Origin: Oscillospiraceae bacterium
GTDB lineage: Bacteria > Bacillota_A > Clostridia > Oscillospirales > Ruminococcaceae
Direction: 5' to 3'
DNA: 12,175 nucleotides
Assembly (NCBI GenBank): GCA_900766795.1
Contig: CAAFWX010000213.1
Location: 1-12,175, forward strand
In this document: positions 1-6,626 of the stretch, piece after piece
Position numbering within the stretch: position 1 is the stretch's first letter
How the letters are laid out: each line of letters opens with the position of its first letter
The notes under the pieces: model-generated
The model's database searches: none
Seen by the model: the letters and a program-made list of their open reading frames with translations, nothing else
Told to the model about the DNA's origin: nothing
Position numbers and translations under genes: made by a program

Positions 1-55
1 ATTGCACAATTCGTCCTAGCAAGGCGTCAGCCTTGCGTCGTCCTCATTGTACAAT
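1..55. repeat. Imperfect palindromic intergenic repeat
   Basis: The outer arms are ATTGCACAAT (1-10) and ATTGTACAAT (46-55), which pair with one mismatch. Inside them each side carries a copy of CGTCCT (12-17 and 39-44) as a direct repeat, and the centre is a perfect 7-bp hairpin GCAAGGC-GTCA-GCCTTGC (19-36). This nested layout resembles small palindromic extragenic repeats or MITE-like elements rather than a simple terminator, since no T-run follows on either strand. It starts at the window edge, so it may extend leftward. The element family is not identified; the palindrome itself is directly visible. Confidence 0.55.
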
Positions 56-145
56 CTGACGAAAAATCTGCGGCGCTATCGAACGACAATAATTATGCGG
101 TATTGCCTTAGAAATATGCTTTCCCCGCAGGGCATTATGCCCCTC

Positions 146-185
146 AAAAAAACACTCAATGGCTGTCCGCAAAATGAACAGCCAT
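146..185 (-). terminator. Intrinsic terminator of the cdaR-like gene
   Basis: A perfect 8-bp stem ATGGCTGT/ACAGCCAT (159-166 with 178-185, 11-nt loop) is followed on the minus strand, after six bases, by seven T residues (146-152 read as A on the plus strand). It lies about 30 bp past the stop codon of the minus-strand regulator, the right place for its terminator. The gap between stem and T-run is slightly long, so efficiency is uncertain. Confidence 0.6.
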
Positions 186-212
186 ATATGTGTCATAGGC
201 TTATCCGCCAAA

Positions 213-1298
213 TCAGAACTTGGTGGGATTTGCCTGCAAATACTTCTTAACCATCAGCGCAATCTTGAAGATGATAGCGTGGTCAAACTCACGCAGGTCA
301 AGACCCGTCAGCTTCTTGATTTTGTCCAGACGGTAAACCAGCGTGTTTCTGTGCACGAACAGCTTTCTGGAGGTTTCCGAAACGTTCAGGCTGTTCTCGA
401 AGAACTTCTGAATGGTGAACAGCGTTTCCTGGTCGAGGGACTCGATGGAATTTTTCTTGAAAACTTCCTTGAGGAATGTTTCGCACAGGGTCGTGGGCAG
501 GTGATAGATAAGTCTTGCGATACCGAGGTTGTCGTAGGACACAATGTTCTTGTCGGTGTCAAATACCTTTCCTACCTCGAGAGCGGTCTGCGCCTCTTTG
601 AAGGAGCGCGCCAAATCCTTTACGCCGAGCACGGGGGTGCCGATTCCGACGTTTACCTTGGTGAAGAACTCGCTGGAAAGCGTGTCGGAGATGGAACGCG
701 CAAGCTTTTCCAAATCCTTGACGTCGGTGCTGTTCTTTACTTCCTTTACGAGTACGATATCGTTCTCGGTGATGTTGAATACGAAGTCCTTATTCTTGTC
801 GGGGAACAGGTTCTGGATAACGTCATAGGCGGAAACGTCGTTGGCGCTTATAACGCTTATCAGGAACACTACTCTCGAGATGTCGGCGTTAAAGTGAAGC
901 TCGCGTGCCTTGAGGCTTATGTCGCCGGGGAGCACGTTGTCGAGAATGATGTTCTTGATGAAGTTGTTTCTGTCGTATTTCTCGTCGTAGTACTGCTTTA
1001 TGCCCGAGAGAGAAATTGCGATAATGCCGGCGTATTTTGCCGCAGGCTCGTCCGTGCCCTCAACGAACACAGCATAGTCCGGTTTGACATGCACGCCGAA
1101 GGGTTTGTATGTATAGCCGTCACGGATGAACACCTCGTGCGACTCGCCCAGCTCAATGGAGAAGTAGTCGTTTCCGCTTCCCACTCTGGTCAGGTCGCTG
1201 CAGGCAATGATGGAGCCGCTTTCGTCAATGACGCCGATAACTCTGTTTACGGTGTCTTTCATCTGGTGTACGATACCCTGAAATAGCCTGTTTGACAT
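213..1298 (-). CDS. CdaR/PucR-family transcriptional regulator
   Basis: The predicted 361-aa cytoplasmic protein is a likely transcription factor of the CdaR (carbohydrate diacid regulator) family. Residues 304-361 form a PucR-type helix-turn-helix: the stretch SETSRKLFVHRNTLVYRLDK followed by KKLTGLDLREFDHAIIFKIAL is the hallmark of this C-terminal domain. The N-terminal ~130 residues fit the family's ligand-sensing region (GVIDESGSIIACSD resembles a sugar-diacid recognition fold), and the middle resembles the GGDEF-like insert common in these regulators, without catalytic residues. The start is chosen by the AAGAGGT ribosome binding site nine bases or so upstream. The gene stands alone, divergent from metG, with its own promoter, leader and terminator. 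No sugar-acid gene is adjacent, so its ligand and targets cannot be inferred. The family call is firm; the exact function is unknown. Confidence 0.88.
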   Translation of the reverse strand: MSNRLFQGIVHQMKDTVNRVIGVIDESGSIIACSDLTRVGSGNDYFSIELGESHEVFIRDGYTYKPFGVHVKPDYAVFVEGTDEPAAKYAGIIAISLSGIKQYYDEKYDRNNFIKNIILDNVLPGDISLKARELHFNADISRVVFLISVISANDVSAYDVIQNLFPDKNKDFVFNITENDIVLVKEVKNSTDVKDLEKLARSISDTLSSEFFTKVNVGIGTPVLGVKDLARSFKEAQTALEVGKVFDTDKNIVSYDNLGIARLIYHLPTTLCETFLKEVFKKNSIESLDQETLFTIQKFFENSLNVSETSRKLFVHRNTLVYRLDKIKKLTGLDLREFDHAIIFKIALMVKKYLQANPTKF

Positions 1299-1380
1299 GA
1301 ATTTTTACCTCTTTCCTGTTTCTATGCGTCTGCAACCGTATGTGCCCATGTTGCTCTCCGCGTTGCGCGGCGCCGGCGGG

Positions 1381-1403
1381 CATTGTGCAATATGTACATT
1401 GTG
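1381..1403. promoter_or_regulatory. Possible operator in the cdaR leader
   Basis: Two direct copies of CATTGTG (1381-1387 and 1397-1403) are spaced 16 bp apart, start to start. The first is part of the near-palindrome ATTGTGCAAT (1382-1391), which is the exact reverse complement of the ATTGCACAAT at positions 1-10. Related ATTGCAC (1440-1446) and ATTGTAC (1454-1460, overlapping the -10 box) lie between this site and the promoter. The cluster could be an autoregulatory site for the CdaR-like protein. That is inference from repetition and position only. Confidence 0.3.
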
Positions 1404-1453
1404 GAATGGTAAATTTGGCATACTCCGTCCGCAGATAATATTGCACTAATTCT

Positions 1454-1482
1454 ATTGTACTAAAAAACCTGAAAAAAATCAA
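1454..1482 (-). promoter_or_regulatory. Sigma-A promoter of the cdaR-like gene
   Basis: Read on the minus strand, TTGATT (1477-1482) and TACAAT (1454-1459) are separated by exactly 17 bp. Transcription would begin near 1447, leaving a leader of about 150 nt before the ATG at 1298. The leader contains a GC-rich hairpin (CCGCG-CAA-CGCGG near 1357-1369, minus-strand reading) and the ATTGTGCAAT motif. Confidence 0.7.
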
Positions 1483-1530
1483 GTGTTTTTTATCTAATAT
1501 GTAAAAGTTTCTTGTTTTTTTTATCAATGC

Positions 1531-1559
1531 TTGAAAAACAGGGCGGAAAGTAATATAAT
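1531..1559 (+). promoter_or_regulatory. Sigma-A promoter of metG
   Basis: TTGAAA (1531-1536) and a perfect TATAAT (1554-1559) are separated by 17 bp. Transcription from about 1566 gives a leader of roughly 75 nt, too short for a T-box riboswitch, and no T-box consensus is visible. This promoter is back-to-back with the cdaR promoter about 50 bp away. Confidence 0.8.
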
Positions 1560-1640
1560 AAGAGTGTATTAATATGCTTTTTGCAGCTTGCTTTTCTGCA
1601 TGAGATATTACAATTTGCGAAAAAGAAGGTAGAAATTACA

Positions 1641-3581
1641 ATGAGTATCGAAAAGAACACCTACTACATCACCACCCCGATATACTACCCCTCGGGAAAT
1701 CCCCATATCGGTCACTGCTACACCACCGTTGCGTGCGATGCAATCGCCCGCTTTAAGAGAATGCAGGGCTACGACGTAATGTTCCTGACAGGCACCGACG
1801 AGCACGGTCAGAAAATCGAGGACAAGGCAAAGGAAAAGGGCGTCACCCCAAAGGAGTATGTCGACGAAATCGTCGGCAACTTCAAGAAGCTGTGGGAAAC
1901 CATGAACATCAGCTACGACCGCTTTATCCGCACCACGGACGAATATCACGTCAAGTCCGTTCAGAAGATATTCCGCCGCCTGTACGACAAGGGCTTCATC
2001 TACAAGGGCAAGTATGTCGGAAAATACTGCAAGCCCTGCGAGAGCTTCTGGACAGAGAGTCAGCTTAAGGACGGCAAGTGCCCCGACTGCGGCAGAGAGG
2101 TTGTAGAAGCGGACGAGGAGGCTTACTTCCTGCGCCTTTCGGACTACGCCGAAAGGGTTGAAAAGTTCCTCACCGAAACCGACTATCTCCAGCCCAAGAG
2201 CCGCGTAAACGAGATGGTGAACAACTTCATCAAGCCCGGTCTTGAGGATTTGTGCGTATCGAGAACAAGCTTCACATGGGGCGTGCCCGTTGACTTTGAC
2301 GAGGGGCATGTTGTATATGTCTGGGTGGACGCGCTGTCCAACTATATCTCCGCGCTTGGCTATGAGAACGACGAATACAACGACTATGAGAAATACTGGC
2401 CTGCGGATATGCACATGACCGCAAAGGAAATCGTGCGCTTCCACTCCATCGTTTGGCCCATCATTCTCATGATGCTTGACGAGCCGCTGCCAAAGCGCCT
2501 TTACGGTCACGGCTGGATAACCTTTAACGGCGCGAAGATGTCGAAATCCCTCGGAAACGTTGTTGACCCGTTCGTGCTTTCCGAGCACTACGGCTCGGAC
2601 GCGGTGCGCTACCAGATTCTCCGCGATATGCCCTACGGCTCGGACTGCAACTTCTCCAACGAAATCATGATTGGCAGAATAAACACCGACCTTGCAAACG
2701 ACTTCGGAAACCTTGTTTCCCGCTCGGTTGCAATGGCCGACAAGTACTTCGGCGGAACTCTTCCCGAGAATAAGACCGCAGAGCCTATCGACGAGGAGCT
2801 TAAGTCCATGGCTGTTTCTCTGCGGGATACAGTTGCAAAGCTTGTTGACGAGGCGCAGCTTTCCAAGGCGCTTGAGGAGATATTCAAGGTTGTTTCCCGC
2901 GCGAACAAGTATATCGACGAAACCACCCCGTGGATTCTTGCCAAGGACGAAGCGAAAATGCCCAGACTTGCGGCTGTGCTCTACAACCTGCTGGAAACCA
3001 TCAGAATAACCTCCTCCCTGCTTGCTCCCTTTATGCCCACGACAATGCCCAAGGTTTGGGAGCAGATAGGCGCAGAAGAAGCGCTCACCAAGTACGACAC
3101 TCTCGCAGATTTCGGCAAGCTCTCCGCAAACGTCACCGTAAAGAAGGGCGAGGTGCTGTTCCCGAGAATCGACATGGACAAGGAAATCGAAGCGCTCAAC
3201 GAGCTGCTTAAGCCTGCTGTTCCCATGAGAGAGGACGAGGACCTCGACAAAGCGAACATCATCTCCATCGACCAATTCGCGGAGGTTAAGCTGCGCAGCG
3301 GCGAGATAACCGCCTGCGAGAAGATAAAGAAAGCAAAGAAGCTGCTGAAGCTCACCGTTGACGACGGCAGGGGCGGCAGACAGATTGTTTCGGGAATCGC
3401 GAAGTGGTACGAGCCGGAGCAGCTTATCGGAAAGAAGATAGTGTTTGTCGCTAACCTCTCTCCCGCGAAGCTTTGCGGCGAGCTTTCCGAGGGTATGATT
3501 CTTGCGGTGGACGCAGGCGAGGACGATGTAAGAGTGCTTTTCCTCGACAGCGATGTTCCCAACGGTTCGACTATCAGATAA
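1641..3581 (+). CDS. metG: Methionyl-tRNA synthetase
   Basis: This class I synthetase charges tRNA-Met with methionine in the cytoplasm. At 646 aa it has the full expected layout. The HIGH signature is at residues 22-25 (PIYYPSGNPHIGH) and KMSKS at 299-303. A zinc knuckle has two CxxC pairs, C130/C133 and C147/C150. The anticodon-binding helical region follows (roughly 370-520), then a C-terminal EMAP/Trbp111-type tRNA-binding domain at 543-646 (IDQFAEVKLRSGEI ... EGMILAV), which promotes dimerisation and tRNA binding in this family. The ATG at 1641 is preferred because the conserved N-terminus (YYITTPIYYP) follows at once and an AGAAGG ribosome binding site precedes it at 1624-1629; the upstream in-frame extension has no family similarity. 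It is transcribed from its own sigma-A promoter. Confidence 0.98.
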   Translation: MSIEKNTYYITTPIYYPSGNPHIGHCYTTVACDAIARFKRMQGYDVMFLTGTDEHGQKIEDKAKEKGVTPKEYVDEIVGNFKKLWETMNISYDRFIRTTDEYHVKSVQKIFRRLYDKGFIYKGKYVGKYCKPCESFWTESQLKDGKCPDCGREVVEADEEAYFLRLSDYAERVEKFLTETDYLQPKSRVNEMVNNFIKPGLEDLCVSRTSFTWGVPVDFDEGHVVYVWVDALSNYISALGYENDEYNDYEKYWPADMHMTAKEIVRFHSIVWPIILMMLDEPLPKRLYGHGWITFNGAKMSKSLGNVVDPFVLSEHYGSDAVRYQILRDMPYGSDCNFSNEIMIGRINTDLANDFGNLVSRSVAMADKYFGGTLPENKTAEPIDEELKSMAVSLRDTVAKLVDEAQLSKALEEIFKVVSRANKYIDETTPWILAKDEAKMPRLAAVLYNLLETIRITSSLLAPFMPTTMPKVWEQIGAEEALTKYDTLADFGKLSANVTVKKGEVLFPRIDMDKEIEALNELLKPAVPMREDEDLDKANIISIDQFAEVKLRSGEITACEKIKKAKKLLKLTVDDGRGGRQIVSGIAKWYEPEQLIGKKIVFVANLSPAKLCGELSEGMILAVDAGEDDVRVLFLDSDVPNGSTIR

Positions 3582-3595
3582 TCATTGACATTTGT

Positions 3596-3630
3596 ACAGG
3601 GCTGCAAAGGAATTGCGGCTCTGTCTTTGT
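3596..3630 (+). terminator. Hairpin after metG, possible weak terminator
   Basis: A 12-bp stem with two G-U wobbles pairs 3596-3607 with 3613-3624 around the loop AGGAA. It is followed by CTTTGT, a poor T-run. It sits 15 bp past the metG stop codon, so it could end or attenuate the metG transcript, or stabilise its 3' end. The rest of the 136-bp gap before the next gene holds smaller GCAGCA/TGCTGC complementarity (3647-3667) and nothing else recognisable. A TTGACA at 3585-3590 has no matching -10 box. Confidence 0.4.
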
Positions 3631-3717
3631 ACTACGCGGCATGGCGGCAGCAGGAAGATATTGCTGCACATGCGGCGCTGCTGAATAGGCAGTTTTTCGA
3701 CACAGGGAGGTGTTTTC

Positions 3718-4350
3718 ATGGATATTTCAAGAATGGCGAATATCGGCGCGGTGAATCAGACCACGCTCACCCGCTCCTCCGAGCACCGCACGGACGAAAA
3801 AAGCTCAACGCTTGCTTCCGAGCATACCGACAGCTTCATAAAGTCGCAGGCGGCGTTCACTCCCGCCTACACCAAGGCTTCCGCGCAGAAGCAGAACTCC
3901 GAAAACAACCTGCTTCAGCGCGAGGACACCGAAAAGGTGGAAAAGCCCGCAGACGGCTCGAAAACCCGTGCCGAGCTTCAGTCGCAGGGGGTTCAGCACA
4001 TTATCCGCGCGATGTTTGTAAAGCAGGGCGAAATGCTGACGGGGCAGGTGCCGAGCGTTGGCGCGAAGCTGTACGCGGAGGAATTGCTCTCCCAGATAAA
4101 CCGCCTTTACAGGAGCAGCACCGCCGAGGTGAACAGCCCCGAATACTGGCAGCCCGAGCCTACTGCAAACCGCATGATAACCTTCTTCGACTGCGTGAGC
4201 ATTGACGACGACAAAAGCGCGCTTATCGAGCGTGCCTTTAACGGCGCTTTCAAGGACACCGAGGAACTTTACGGCGGCAGGGGCAGGCTTCCTCTTGAAA
4301 GCTATGAAACACGTCAGCTTATTCAGGAGAATTATTTCAACAAACAGTAG
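3718..4350 (+). CDS. Uncharacterised protein, DUF5610-like C-terminus
   Basis: This 210-aa protein is not recognised with certainty. The start is fixed by a strong GGGAGGTG ribosome binding site seven bases upstream. There is no signal peptide or membrane segment. Residues 1-90 are polar and low in complexity, rich in S, T, K, E and Q, and probably disordered. Residues 90-133 look helical (QHIIRAMF, LYAEELLSQINRLY). Residues 140-205 carry the pattern PEYWQPEPTANRMITFFD, then an acidic-rich DDDKSALIERAFNGAFKDTEELYGG, then LP-ESYET. From memory this matches a domain of unknown function found in many Clostridia and gamma-proteobacteria (DUF5610-like: 'SPExTAxRIxxF ... GFxxAExxxGGxLPxISYxT'). In some genomes such proteins accompany flagellar or surface genes, but nothing nearby supports that here. 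Codon use matches its neighbours. It lies 22 bp before tatD and may be co-transcribed. Confidence 0.75.
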   Translation: MDISRMANIGAVNQTTLTRSSEHRTDEKSSTLASEHTDSFIKSQAAFTPAYTKASAQKQNSENNLLQREDTEKVEKPADGSKTRAELQSQGVQHIIRAMFVKQGEMLTGQVPSVGAKLYAEELLSQINRLYRSSTAEVNSPEYWQPEPTANRMITFFDCVSIDDDKSALIERAFNGAFKDTEELYGGRGRLPLESYETRQLIQENYFNKQ

Positions 4351-4372
4351 AATATAACACAGGGTAATATAA

Positions 4373-5134
4373 ATGGGGATTTTTGATTCGCATTCACACT
4401 ATTTTGAGAGCGACTTCGGCGAGGAGCTTTTTCCGCTTCTGGACTCGCTTCCCGAAAAGGGAGTGGAGTATATCCTTGCCATCGGCGACAGCATAGAAGC
4501 GAGCCGCTTTGAGATATCTCTTGCGGGGCGGTATGACTGGATATATGCCGCGGCGGGGGTGCACCCCGAGAAAGCGGGCGAGGTGTCCGAGGGTTGGTTT
4601 GAGGAACTGGGGCAGCTTTTGCGGCAGCCTAAGGTGAGGGCGCTCGGCGAGATAGGGCTTGACTATCACTGGGGCGAGCCGCCGCGGGAGGTTCAGCAGG
4701 AGGTTTTCGAGCGGCAGCTTAAGCTTGCCTGCGAGCTGGATATGCCGGTTGTGATTCACTCGCGCGACGCCTGCGAGGACACCATGAACCTCTTGCGGAA
4801 GTATCGCCCCAAGGGCGTTATGCACTGCTTTTCGGGGAGTGCGGAAACCGCCGCAGAGGTGGTAAAGCTTGGAATGTATGTCGGATTCACGGGAGTGCTG
4901 ACCTTTAAGAACTCGAAAAAGGCAAGGGCGGCTTGCGCCGCTGTGCCGCTTGACAGGCTGCTTCTCGAAACGGACAGCCCCTATATGGCGCCCGAGCCGT
5001 TTCGCGGGCAGAAAAGCGAAAGCTCCATGATAAAATACACCGCCGCCGCCATGGCGCAGATAAAGGGCGTTTCGGCGGAGAAAATGATTCAGACGGCGCG
5101 GGACAACGCCTGCAGGCTGTTTGGCATTGGCTGA
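4373..5134 (+). CDS. tatD: TatD-family metal-dependent DNase
   Basis: At 253 aa this is a typical TatD hydrolase, a TIM-barrel enzyme with a two-metal centre; family members show 3'-5' exonuclease activity and are implicated in DNA repair and degradation. Visible signatures in order are the metal-binding HxH (DSHSHY, H7 and H9), GVHPEKA near residue 63, GEIGLDYHW with the bridging glutamate, VIHSRDA, MHCFSG, and LLLETDSPYMAPEPFRG with the catalytic aspartate and the usual substrate loop. All expected metal ligands seem present. The ATG at 4373 is used because the conserved FDSHSH follows directly; the ribosome binding site (AGGG) is weaker than at neighbouring genes. In many Firmicutes tatD follows metG; here one small gene intervenes, which keeps that conserved arrangement broadly intact. 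Confidence 0.95.
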   Translation: MGIFDSHSHYFESDFGEELFPLLDSLPEKGVEYILAIGDSIEASRFEISLAGRYDWIYAAAGVHPEKAGEVSEGWFEELGQLLRQPKVRALGEIGLDYHWGEPPREVQQEVFERQLKLACELDMPVVIHSRDACEDTMNLLRKYRPKGVMHCFSGSAETAAEVVKLGMYVGFTGVLTFKNSKKARAACAAVPLDRLLLETDSPYMAPEPFRGQKSESSMIKYTAAAMAQIKGVSAEKMIQTARDNACRLFGIG

Positions 5135-5169
5135 GCGGAAAAGTATTCCCAAAAACGCGGAGGTGCGAT

Positions 5170-5619
5170 ATGATAACAATAAAGAAGCTGGGATATGACG
5201 AAATCAAAGACAGCGAGCAAATCAGAAAAGAAATGCTCTGCGAGGTGAACAATATCCCCGAGAAAGCAATTGACAGCCATTTCATGTACCTCACCAACAA
5301 GTGCTTCGCCTCGGACGACACGCTGACGGCGCTTGCCTATGACGGGGATAAGTGCGTGGGCTGTGCCACCATTTGCTTTATCCATGTGCTCCCCACCTAC
5401 TCCCACCCCACGGGGCTGCGCGGTCATCTCATGAACGTGTATGTGAAAGAGCTTTACCGCAGGCAGGGTATCGCGCGGGACATGGTGAAAATTCTCATTG
5501 CCCACGCAAAGGACAGGGGCGCAACCTACATCTCCCTTGATTCGACCGAGAGCGGCAGAGCGCTGTATGAGTCCCTCGGATTTGCTCCGGCGACGGAAAC
5601 AATGGGCTTGAATTTGTAA
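5170..5619 (+). CDS. GNAT-family N-acetyltransferase
   Basis: The 149-aa protein fits a single GNAT domain, which transfers an acetyl group from acetyl-CoA to an amine. The acetyl-CoA-binding motif A is clear: MNVYVKELYRRQGIARDMV (R97-R98-Q-G-I-A), followed by the helix KILIAHAKDRGATYISLD and the C-terminal motif GRALYESLGF at 129-138. The substrate is not predictable from the sequence. A GCGGAGGTG ribosome binding site about seven bases upstream supports the ATG at 5170. It lies 35 bp after tatD and 42 bp before the CBS protein, so it is probably read within the same plus-strand run. Residues 60-75 carry three cysteines (KCVGCATIC); whether they matter is unknown. Confidence 0.9.
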   Translation: MITIKKLGYDEIKDSEQIRKEMLCEVNNIPEKAIDSHFMYLTNKCFASDDTLTALAYDGDKCVGCATICFIHVLPTYSHPTGLRGHLMNVYVKELYRRQGIARDMVKILIAHAKDRGATYISLDSTESGRALYESLGFAPATETMGLNL

Positions 5620-5661
5620 TAATCACACTTAATATAACAAACTGTATAACACGGAGGTAAT

Positions 5662-6624
5662 ATGGACGCAGACAGTACCCGAAGTACACAGGAAAAACAG
5701 GACAAGCCGCACAAGGTTTTAAGAGTGCTTTTGGCGCCGCTTTCGGCGCTTAACAGGGGGATTTCGGCGCTGCTGAAAAGAGCGCTCGGAAGCGACTATC
5801 TGGACGTAACCGAGGACGAGGTTATGGACATGGTGGACGCGCTTGTAAACGACGAGGACGAGAACTCCATTGAGGAGGACTCCGCGCAGATGATAAGCAA
5901 CATCTTTGAATACAATTCGCTCTGCGCCCGCGACGTTATGACCCACCGCACCTCAATCGTGGGAGTTGACATACGCACCACAACGCTGGACGACCTTATC
6001 TATCTTGCGCTGGATATGGGCTTTTCCCGCCTGCCCGTATATGAGGGCACGATTGACAAAATTGTCGGAATTATCATCGTCAAGGATTTGCTTTGCCTTA
6101 TCGGAAAGAACGACTTAACGGGCTTTCGCATTGAGGATTTTCTCCGCGACATCATCTTTATCCCCGAAGCGTGTCCGTGCAGCGACACTTTCCGCTCGCT
6201 GACCTCGATGAAGTCGGGTATGGCGGTGGTTGTGGATGAGTACGGCGGCACGGCGGGAATTGTCACGCTTGAGGACATTATAGAAGCTGTCATGGGCAAC
6301 ATTCAGGACGAATACGACAACGAGAAAACCGAGATTGTGCCTGTCGGCGAGGACGAATACGAGGTTGTCGGCGAGGCTGACCCCGAGGAGGTGCTCGGGC
6401 TGTTTGGTGTAAAACTGCCCGAGGAGCATGGCTACGAAACCATCGCGGGCTTTGTCACCGACAAGCTTGGCTATATCCCCGAGGGCGACGAGCTTATGCC
6501 GCCGACGGTGGACTACGAGGGGGTAAGGCTTATCGTGCTGCTTGTTGAGGACAGGACGATAATCAAGATTCGCGCGGCGAGAGCGCCCGAGAGCGCTCAA
6601 AGCCAGCAGAGTGCGGAGGAATAG
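5662..6624 (+). CDS. CBS-pair CorC/HlyC-type protein lacking the membrane domain
   Basis: This 320-aa protein belongs to the CorC/HlyC (hemolysin C-like) family, linked to magnesium or cobalt homeostasis. Residues 43-90 hold the linker typical just after the CNNM (DUF21) membrane domain (VTEDEVMDMVDALVNDEDEN). Two CBS motifs follow: about 90-150 (ARDVMTHRTSIVGVD ... GFSRLPVYEGTIDKIVGIIIVKDLL) and about 160-215 (MAVVVDEYGGTAGIVTLEDIIEAVMG), which probably bind an adenine nucleotide. The C-terminal transporter-associated domain is at 228-312 (YEVVGEADPEEVLGLFG ... GYETIAGFV ... IPEGDEL). There is no four-helix CNNM domain; only a short hydrophobic/basic segment at 18-42 precedes the linker, so the protein is probably soluble or peripheral, as CorC is in Gram-negatives. 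A perfect GGAGG ribosome binding site fixes the ATG. Its stop is 2 bp before nth. Confidence 0.9.
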   Translation: MDADSTRSTQEKQDKPHKVLRVLLAPLSALNRGISALLKRALGSDYLDVTEDEVMDMVDALVNDEDENSIEEDSAQMISNIFEYNSLCARDVMTHRTSIVGVDIRTTTLDDLIYLALDMGFSRLPVYEGTIDKIVGIIIVKDLLCLIGKNDLTGFRIEDFLRDIIFIPEACPCSDTFRSLTSMKSGMAVVVDEYGGTAGIVTLEDIIEAVMGNIQDEYDNEKTEIVPVGEDEYEVVGEADPEEVLGLFGVKLPEEHGYETIAGFVTDKLGYIPEGDELMPPTVDYEGVRLIVLLVEDRTIIKIRAARAPESAQSQQSAEE

Positions 6625-6626
6625 TC

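Noticed and set aside
47..250. Possible 67-aa protein at the left edge
   Set aside because: It overlaps the palindromic repeat, the terminator and the 3' end of the cdaR-like gene, has no ribosome binding site and no recognisable features.
159..1286. Open frame of 375 codons on the plus strand opposite the cdaR-like gene
   Set aside because: The minus-strand product has an unmistakable PucR-type HTH with a ribosome binding site; the plus-strand frame has neither domain nor proper ribosome binding site and covers the terminator.
1566..1640. T-box riboswitch in front of metG
   Set aside because: The predicted leader is only about 75 nt and shows no T-box consensus or specifier stem-loop.
1608..3275. 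Long open frame of 555 codons on the minus strand opposite metG
   Set aside because: It lies entirely antisense to the clear metG gene, has no recognisable domain, and GC-rich codon bias in metG easily creates such open antisense frames.
3585..3590. Perfect TTGACA three bases after the metG stop
   Set aside because: No acceptable -10 hexamer lies 16-19 bp downstream, and the following sequence is a stable hairpin.
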